Below are positions 58,759 to 64,000 of a stretch of 64,000 bases of DNA, piece by piece; the stretch's first letter is position 1; each line of letters begins with the position of its first letter. The notes below the pieces were generated by a model that worked only from the letters and a program-made list of their open reading frames with translations, was not told the DNA's origin and ran no database searches. This DNA is from Spartobacteria bacterium LR76 (lineage in GTDB: Bacteria > Verrucomicrobiota > Verrucomicrobiia > Chthoniobacterales > Terrimicrobiaceae), in contig QAYZ01000010.1 in the NCBI GenBank assembly GCA_003054655.1, positions 62,001 through 126,000 on the forward strand, given 5' to 3'. A program made the position numbers and the translations under genes.

Positions 58759-59901
58759 ATGAACACTGCCCTCCTGCGCCCATTCCTCCTTCCCGTTCTT
58801 GCTCTCCTGACGGTCGCACCGCAGGCCGTACGCGCCAGTGCGTGGGAAATCACCACCGTCGACAGCAACGGCGATACGGGCTACATGCCCTCGCTCGCCC
58901 TCAACTCCTCCGGGCTTCCCTCCATCAGCTACTACGACCTGTCCAACGGCAACCTCAAATACGCTTCTTTCGACGGTTCCTCCTGGTCCATTTCCACTAT
59001 CGACACTTCCGGCGACGTGGGCCTTCACACCTCCCTTGCCCTCAACTCCTCCGGACTCCCATCGATCAGCTACTTCGATCAAACCAACAGCGCGCTCAAA
59101 TACGCTTCCTTCAATGGCTCGTCCTGGACGACTTCCACCGTCGACAACTCGGGCTGGGTGGGGGAGTACACCTCGCTCGCGCTCAACTCCTCCGGCCTCC
59201 CCTCCATCAGCTACTACGACCGGACCAACGACCATCTGAAGTACGCCTCTTTCAACGGCTCCTCCTGGTCCGTTTCCACCGTCGACAGCTCCCCAGGCAC
59301 GGGCGCCGACACCTCCCTCAAGCTCAACTCCGCAGGTCTTCCCTCCATCAGCTATGGCGACTACTACCGCCATCTCAAGTACGCCTCCTTCGACGGATCT
59401 ACTTGGTCCATTTCCACTGTCGACAGCTCCGAGGATGTCGGCCTATTCACCTCGCTCGCGCTCAACTCCTCCGGCCTCCCCTCCATCAGCTACTACGACC
59501 TGAACAATGGCGATCTCAAGTACGCCTCCTTCGATGGCTCCACCTGGTCGATTTCCGCTCCCGACCAGGAGGGTGACGTCGGCCTCTACACCTCCCTCGC
59601 CCTCGACTCCTCAGGCAACCCCTCCATCAGCTACTACGACGCGAGCAATGACAACCTCAAGTACGCCTCCTTCGACGGCACCACCTGGTCCGTTTCCACC
59701 GTCGACGATACCTACAACGACGCTGGGTTTTTCTCCTCGCTCGCCCTCGATGCGTCCGGTCATCCCTCCATCGCCTACCTCGAGTACAGCACCGGGGCCC
59801 TCAAATACGCCACCATTCCCGAGCCCCATGCCTTTTCCCTTCTCACCCTCTGCGGTCTCGCCGGAGTCCTGCTCCGCCGACGCGCCTGTGCCATGCGATA
59901 G
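58759..59901 (+). CDS. Seven-repeat beta-propeller-like protein with PEP-CTERM tail
   Basis: A 380-residue exported protein. After the signal peptide, seven copies of a 47-residue unit follow (SISYYDLSNGNLKYASFDGS, WSISTIDTSGDVGLHTSLAL, NSSGLP), the sequence pattern of BNR/Asp-box-like propeller blades. The ending IPEPHAFSLLTLCGLAGVLL plus RRRACAMR is a PEP-CTERM sorting tail. Repeats are near-identical, suggesting recent internal expansion. Surface-attached adhesion or binding is likely. Confidence 0.82.
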   Translation: MNTALLRPFLLPVLALLTVAPQAVRASAWEITTVDSNGDTGYMPSLALNSSGLPSISYYDLSNGNLKYASFDGSSWSISTIDTSGDVGLHTSLALNSSGLPSISYFDQTNSALKYASFNGSSWTTSTVDNSGWVGEYTSLALNSSGLPSISYYDRTNDHLKYASFNGSSWSVSTVDSSPGTGADTSLKLNSAGLPSISYGDYYRHLKYASFDGSTWSISTVDSSEDVGLFTSLALNSSGLPSISYYDLNNGDLKYASFDGSTWSISAPDQEGDVGLYTSLALDSSGNPSISYYDASNDNLKYASFDGTTWSVSTVDDTYNDAGFFSSLALDASGHPSIAYLEYSTGALKYATIPEPHAFSLLTLCGLAGVLLRRRACAMR

Positions 59902-59954
59902 CCTCACGCCGTCCATGTCAGAGCAGGGGCTCTGCCTCACCACCCCCGTTTCCC

Positions 59955-60002
59955 ATCCGCCGCTTCAACGAAAGCGGCAAGGAAGTGAAGGAGCCGCCAT
60001 AA
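59955..60002 (+). pseudogene. Remnant of a copy of the 57836 gene's 3' end
   Basis: Sixteen codons IRRFNESGKEVKEPP and stop match the end of the 57836 product (IRHFDESGNELKQQP and stop) with only conservative changes, but no upstream frame is preserved. It shows that a duplicate existed here and has been lost apart from its tail. Confidence 0.7.
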
Positions 60003-60020
60003 CCCCATGCCGCTTCACCC

Positions 60021-60323
60021 ATGACCCTCCACGACAGAATCGCCGCCAGAAATCCGCTTGGGATCACGCTGGATGACGCACATCAGCTTTGCCTCTGGAC
60101 CTTCTGCACCCTCGATGTGCTCCCGCCGGAGCTTCGCGCGGAACCTCTGGACCGGGCTACGCTGGCGGAGACATTCAGCCGCCTCGCCCGGCAGGGACAT
60201 GTCAATTCCCCCGATCCCGCCATCACCGCCCCCGCCTACTGGGATGCCCTGATCGACCAACTCCTCAATGGAGGCCGCGAGCTGGACCGCGATTTCCGCA
60301 CGCGCATCCCCTCCCTGCTATAG
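60021..60323 (+). CDS. Small soluble protein of unknown function
   Basis: A 100-residue helical protein (MTLHDRIAARNPLGITLDDA, HQLCLWTFCTLDVLPPELRA, TLAETFSRLARQGHVNSPDP) without a signal peptide. No family recognised. It lies between the remnant of a duplicated gene and a secreted-protein gene. Confidence 0.5.
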   Translation: MTLHDRIAARNPLGITLDDAHQLCLWTFCTLDVLPPELRAEPLDRATLAETFSRLARQGHVNSPDPAITAPAYWDALIDQLLNGGRELDRDFRTRIPSLL

Positions 60324-60359
60324 CCCCTCCGCGTTCACACCCATCGCCTCTTCTCTTTG

Positions 60360-61298
60360 ATGCCCCACCGACGCCTTCTCCTCCCGCTCGCCCTGTCTTT
60401 CCTGCTCCTCCTCGCCAGCGCCCCGCTCCGCGCGGCTGATCCGCTCGACAAGCCGGTGCTGTTGACTTATTCCGCCAGGAACTTCCGGGAGGTGGTTTCG
60501 TCGATCCAGGCCGGAACGGGGTTCGCCGTGCAATGCCCGAAGGATGTCGCCGATTTCCTGGCCGCGCGCGTCTTTCGCGGCTGGTCGTATCCCTATAATC
60601 CCGGCTCGACACCATCCCGGCCCGCCCGCGACTTTCTCAATGACATTTGCCGTGACGCGGCGCTGTCGTGGACCTTCGACCCGGCGACCAACACCGTCAC
60701 GCTCGACCATCAATGGCACCGGAGCGATCCGCGCTCTGCGCGCGAGATTCTCGCCAAGATCAAGGAACGCTCCGCATTTGGGAAACCTCCTGCCGACAGC
60801 CTCCCCGACATCCTCGCGCTCATCGGGAACCCGGAGAATGTCGCCCTGGGCTGGCGGCCGCTCCAGATTTCCTGCCTGCAGGTCGTATTTCACTGGCCCG
60901 AGCGGCTCAAGCCCCTCCTCGTTGGCTCCGTCACCACCGCCGATCTCACGCCCGCCACGCTCATCCTGCTGAAAAACTCCATCGACATGTACCCCGGTCA
61001 CGGGAATGCCTGCTATTTCCTCTTCCGCGAGGACGGCACGCTCACCCTCGCAGGTGTGATGAATACCGGCTGGCGTTGCGAACTCACCGCCGCCCTCGTC
61101 GCGAACCCTCCCGGCTACCGCTCACCCGACGAACCCTCCAAGATCCAGATGGTCCTGAAACGGAATCTCCGCGACTTCCTCATCGCCCATTTCCGCCTCG
61201 AGAAAAACGGCCTCCAGCTCACCTCGGTCATCGATTCCGAAGGTCAGCCTGTCAACACTGACGGCAACAACATCGGCAATTCCCTCCTGCCGAAGTGA
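60360..61298 (+). CDS. Secreted STN-domain-like protein
   Basis: A 312-residue exported protein (signal peptide ending SAPLRAAD). The first part (VLLTYSARNFREVVSSIQAG, TGFAVQCPKDV, DFLNDICRDAALSWTFDPAT) resembles the STN (secretin/TonB N-terminal short) domain, followed by a domain of unknown type. An STN-like domain would suggest a role near the outer membrane; the assignment is from strand-helix pattern only. Start is ATG 60360 (TTG 60357 alternative). Confidence 0.62.
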   Translation: MPHRRLLLPLALSFLLLLASAPLRAADPLDKPVLLTYSARNFREVVSSIQAGTGFAVQCPKDVADFLAARVFRGWSYPYNPGSTPSRPARDFLNDICRDAALSWTFDPATNTVTLDHQWHRSDPRSAREILAKIKERSAFGKPPADSLPDILALIGNPENVALGWRPLQISCLQVVFHWPERLKPLLVGSVTTADLTPATLILLKNSIDMYPGHGNACYFLFREDGTLTLAGVMNTGWRCELTAALVANPPGYRSPDEPSKIQMVLKRNLRDFLIAHFRLEKNGLQLTSVIDSEGQPVNTDGNNIGNSLLPK

Positions 61299-61361
61299 GC
61301 GGGAGCGAAAGGCGGTAGATCATCCCGGCGCGGGGTGGGTTCTCCTCCGGTGAGGCGATGC

Positions 61362-61396
61362 CCGGTGGCCCGTCTCGGCCACGGGACGGCACTTTT
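61362..61396 (+). terminator. Possible intrinsic terminator after the 60360 gene
   Basis: CCGGTGGCC pairs with GGCCACGGG (one mismatch) around CGTCTC, with TTTT 8 nt after. It lies 64 nt after the stop codon. The weak T tract limits confidence. Confidence 0.35.
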
Positions 61397-61430
61397 CCGC
61401 GAGGGCAACTGGTCGCTTGCGGCGGGTCGA

Positions 61431-61462
61431 TTGACAACGGGCGGGGAGGTTATAGCTAATAC
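61431..61462 (+). promoter_or_regulatory. Candidate promoter of the sensor kinase gene
   Basis: TTGACA (61431-61436) is followed 14-20 bp later by TATAGC and TAATAC in TATAGCTAATAC. The start codon at 61468 comes a few bases after, so the mRNA may be leaderless or have a very short leader. Spacing is not ideal. Confidence 0.35.
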
Positions 61463-61467
61463 GGGGC

Positions 61468-63066
61468 ATGACGTTGCGCCGCGCTCTTTGGAATCTCGCC
61501 CTGGCGGCGGCGGCGTTCGTGCTGGCCTGGGTGCCCGCGACGTTTTCCATTCCCTCCGGCGCGCTGACGGATGTGATCTGGCCGTTCGCGGGGTTCGTGC
61601 TCGGGAGCGTGCTGCTGTGGGGGCCGCGCGCGATCCCTCCGCTGATGGCGGGCGAGTTCCTGGTGTCGCTGGCGGTGGGTGCGCCGTGGTGGCAATCCCT
61701 GTGGGTCGCGACCTGGGAGGTGGCGCTGTGGGGAGGCGCGAGCGCGTGGCTCATGCGGCGGGTGGGAGGATACCGTGCGGGGCTGGACAGCCTCGGCGCG
61801 GTGCTGGGGTTTTTCCTGATCCCGGTCGGGCTCTGCATGTTTCTGCGGATCGCCCTGGGCACGTATTTCCGGGTGGCTTTTGGGTGGACGACGTGGGATC
61901 GCTTCGGCAGCGACCTGCTCTCGATCTGGCTGAGCGTGGCGGCGGGCATCCTGATCGTCGCGCCCGCGATGCTGGCGGGGGTGGAACACCGGTGCGCGCT
62001 GCGCTCCGTGCGCCCGGCACGCTACGGCGAAGCCGCTCTGCTCTGGGCGGGGCTGCTCGCCACGGCTTACGTGCTGGTGCCGGCGGTGCGGCAGGCCGCG
62101 TCGCTCTCGGTGCTGCCGTTCCTCGTCTTCCCCTTTTTCATCTGGGCGGCGCTGCGGTTCGGCATCTTTGGGGTGGGCATGAGCTCGCTGGTCTTTGGCG
62201 TGGCGAGCTTTGAGCGGTTCTTCTTTTCCGGCTCCTTCCCGGAGGCGCCAGTGCTGCGCGAGGCGATGTTGTTTTACCAGACCCTGCTCATCGTGGCCTC
62301 GGCGACGGGCCTGCTGGTGGCGGGTGCGCTGGCCGACCGTCGGAGGGCGGTCGAGGGGCTGGAGGAAACCGTCGCCGGGCGCACCGCCGAGCTGCGCATC
62401 GCGAATGACGGCAAGGACCGCCTCCTTTCCATCATCGGGCACGACCTGCGCGCCCCGCTCTACGGCCTCGTGCGGCTCTCGGAGTACCTCATGGAATCCG
62501 CCGCCCGCATCACGCCGGACCGCCTGGCGGATTACGCGGGCGAGATGCACCAGTCGGCCAAGGGCCAGATCGAGGCGCTGGAGAATCTCCTGAGCTGGGC
62601 GCGCCTGCGCACGGGCCAGGTGACGTACCGCCCGGAAACCCTGCCCATCGGCGCCCTGCTCGGCCCGGTGGTGAATCTCTTCCGCCTCCGCGCCCACCTG
62701 CGCGGCATCACCCTCGATCTCGCCCTCCCGGAGGAAGGTGCCCGCGTCTCCGCCGATCCCGAGATGACCCGCACCATCGTGCGCAATCTCCTCTCCAACG
62801 CCCTCCCCGCCTGCCCGGAGCAGGGTTGCGTGACCGTCGAGGCGCGGGCCGACGGGGATGATCTCGTCGTGGCGGTGAACAACGACGGGCCAGGACTGAC
62901 GGAGGAGGAGATACGCCATCACTTCGACGGCGAGGCGGATTCCCCGCGCGGCCTGGGGCTCGTGCTGGTGCGGGAGTTCTGCGCCGTGCAGGGCGCCCGG
63001 CTGCGGGTCGAGAGCGCACCGGGGCGCGGCACGCGCGTTTCCTTCCGCCTGCCGGTGGCTCAGTGA
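61468..63066 (+). CDS. MASE1-type membrane sensor histidine kinase
   Basis: A 532-residue sensor kinase. Eight or nine hydrophobic spans with GALTDVIWPFAGFVLGSVLL at the start form a MASE1-like sensor region (to about 290). A short coiled coil (RRAVEGLEETVAGRTAELRI) leads to the H box IIGHDLRAPLYGLVRLSE. The N box RTIVRNLLSNALPACPEQG and G boxes NNDGPGLTEEE and RGLGLVLVREF are present, so the kinase should be active. Convergent and 7 bp overlapping with the response regulator, an unusual arrangement for a pair. Confidence 0.88.
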   Translation: MTLRRALWNLALAAAAFVLAWVPATFSIPSGALTDVIWPFAGFVLGSVLLWGPRAIPPLMAGEFLVSLAVGAPWWQSLWVATWEVALWGGASAWLMRRVGGYRAGLDSLGAVLGFFLIPVGLCMFLRIALGTYFRVAFGWTTWDRFGSDLLSIWLSVAAGILIVAPAMLAGVEHRCALRSVRPARYGEAALLWAGLLATAYVLVPAVRQAASLSVLPFLVFPFFIWAALRFGIFGVGMSSLVFGVASFERFFFSGSFPEAPVLREAMLFYQTLLIVASATGLLVAGALADRRRAVEGLEETVAGRTAELRIANDGKDRLLSIIGHDLRAPLYGLVRLSEYLMESAARITPDRLADYAGEMHQSAKGQIEALENLLSWARLRTGQVTYRPETLPIGALLGPVVNLFRLRAHLRGITLDLALPEEGARVSADPEMTRTIVRNLLSNALPACPEQGCVTVEARADGDDLVVAVNNDGPGLTEEEIRHHFDGEADSPRGLGLVLVREFCAVQGARLRVESAPGRGTRVSFRLPVAQ

Positions 63067-63719
63067 GGCTTCACGCCCAGGGTCTGGGCAAAGCGGAGGA
63101 GCCCGGCGAGGTTTTTCACCCCGAGCTTTTGCATGATCGCGGCGCGATGCCCCTCGACCGTGCGTACGCTCAGCCCGAGCCGATCCGCGATCTCGCGGCT
63201 GCGCAGTCCGCCTGCGACGAGAGCGAGTATCTCCTGCTCCCGGCTGCTGAGCACCTTGGCAAAGGAGTGGGGGTCGCCCTGCTGCCGCCGCCGGGTCTCG
63301 GCCACGATGCGGGTGTGGAACGTCCCCCCTCCGGCGAGGGCCTCCAGCGCCTGGCGCAGGGTCTCGAGCGGCTGGTCCTTTTCCACGTACCCGGCCACGC
63401 CGAGGTCCTGCAGCCGCGTGAGGGTGAGGGCATCGGTGTACGACGTGACGGCGAGCACGCGCGTGGCGGGCAGTTCCTCCCGCAGCCGCCCGCACAGCGC
63501 GAGGCCGTCGGGTTCGGGGATGTTCAGGTCGAGGATGACGAGGTCGGGCCGCGTGCGCAGGCACAGCTCCCAGCCTTCGCGTCCATCGGCAGCCTCGCCC
63601 ACCACGGTGAAGCGCGGGTCCGACCGCACCACCTCGACCGTGAGCTGGCGAAAGAGCGCCTGGTCCTCGATGACGACGAGGCGGAGCGGAGCGCGGCGGG
63701 CGGGTGACTCGTCCCTCAT
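63060..63719 (-). CDS. NarL/LuxR-family response regulator
   Basis: A 219-residue regulator. The receiver domain has LRLVVIEDQALFRQL with acidic residues, phospho-acceptor Asp64 in DLVILDLNIPEPDG, the conserved Thr/Ser in AVTSYTD, and the Lys of YVEKDQP. The C-terminal LuxR HTH (LSSREQEILALVAGGLRSRE, IADRLGLSVRTVEGHRAAIM) is intact. It shares its 3' end with the convergent sensor kinase, its likely partner. Confidence 0.9.
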   Translation of the reverse strand: MRDESPARRAPLRLVVIEDQALFRQLTVEVVRSDPRFTVVGEAADGREGWELCLRTRPDLVILDLNIPEPDGLALCGRLREELPATRVLAVTSYTDALTLTRLQDLGVAGYVEKDQPLETLRQALEALAGGGTFHTRIVAETRRRQQGDPHSFAKVLSSREQEILALVAGGLRSREIADRLGLSVRTVEGHRAAIMQKLGVKNLAGLLRFAQTLGVKPH

Positions 63720-63826
63720 GGCCGTTCAGAATGGCAGGCGATCGACCCGTTGCACTTTCGAAATCCACGTAGTTCTACCTGAAAACGCCATTCGACGCCG
63801 GGCGGCGGAGCGGGGAAAACGCGCCC

Positions 63827-64000
63827 ATGAAAACGTGGCGGCGCGGTGTTTTTCAGGTCCTCGCATATTCGGCATTATGCTTCTCTCTCCTTCGCGGGGA
63901 AACGCTTTATTGGACAGGCCCCTCCACGACATGGAGCACGGGGACGGCAGCGTGGGCGGACGATATCGGCGGCGCGGGCCCGGCCCAGGCATGGCACGAC
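63827..64000 (+). CDS. Beta-strand-repeat surface protein, 3' part beyond the window
   Basis: An open frame of 58 codons from ATG 63827 to the right edge. A signal peptide (MKTWRRGVFQVLAYSALCFS, ending near LLRG) is followed by ETLYWTGPSTTWSTGTAAWA, the typical opening of autotransporter-associated beta-strand-repeat proteins, as in the protein at 4323. The gap from 63720 shows no other feature. Confidence 0.7.
   Translation, partial: MKTWRRGVFQVLAYSALCFSLLRGETLYWTGPSTTWSTGTAAWADDIGGAGPAQAWHD

Noticed and set aside
61456-63768. 770-codon minus-strand ORF across the sensor kinase and regulator
   Set aside because: Arg/Pro/His-rich shadow of the MASE1 kinase on the other strand; in the last part it is out of frame with the true response regulator.

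Overview
The window is GC-rich (about 62-65%) and reads as a chromosome segment of a saccharolytic member of the Verrucomicrobiota, most likely a Terrimicrobium/Chthoniobacter-type (Spartobacteria) organism. That is inferred from gene content: PEP-CTERM surface proteins, autotransporter-associated beta-strand-repeat proteins, pseudopilins with the H-X9-DG-type C-terminal motif, paired LacI regulators beside polysaccharide enzymes, and many small secreted proteins with no recognisable family. No rRNA or other phylogenetic marker is present, so the assignment stays an inference.

Layout. 1-3.2 kb: an edge-truncated lipoprotein, a minimal nucleotidyltransferase and a PEP-CTERM protein. 3.2-19.8 kb: a carbohydrate-use region of two parallel modules. 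Each has a LacI regulator, a PEP-CTERM protein, a pseudopilin, a small secreted protein and carbohydrate enzymes (heparinase II/III-like lyase, Gfo/Idh/MocA oxidoreductase and MFS permease in the first; a putative glycoside hydrolase and a GH42-like lipoprotein in the second). 19.9-31.6 kb: VOC and WYL-regulator genes, small exported proteins, a low-GC AlbA/Schlafen-type ATPase gene, a higBA toxin-antitoxin pair and a hupE-larA (nickel import plus nickel-pincer racemase) pair. 32-37.8 kb: an eight-gene minus-strand cluster of small membrane/secreted proteins, a ParE/RelE-type toxin-antitoxin pair and a lipoprotein.

37.8-40 kb is about 2.2 kb without a convincing gene. It holds six copies of a dispersed repeat, then sixteen copies of a 28-bp degenerate hairpin-containing repeat at 80-111 bp intervals, part of it duplicated as a 465-bp higher-order unit, and ends in what looks like an insertion-sequence terminus remnant. 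40-50 kb: a methyltransferase, a DUF2971 protein, a CPA2 antiporter, a repeat-rich gap, and four minus-strand genes (a large secreted repeat protein, a stand-alone polyvalent-protein-type kinase domain, and two paralogous secreted proteins). 50-56.5 kb looks like accessory or phage-derived DNA: hipBA with three evenly spaced operators, a phage replisome-organiser-like gene carrying nine tandem 11-bp iterons inside its coding sequence, a Doc/Fic toxin with its antitoxin, and a tRNA 3'-end fragment. 56.6-64 kb: small secreted or membrane proteins, a seven-repeat beta-propeller PEP-CTERM protein, a MASE1 sensor kinase convergent with a NarL-type response regulator, and the start of another beta-strand-repeat protein at the right edge.

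Throughout, intergenic DNA is populated by a modular dispersed repeat family (called F, T and S here). Several F copies sit in sense orientation just after stop codons. The most unusual structures are the 28-bp array, the in-gene 11-bp iteron array, and this modular repeat family.
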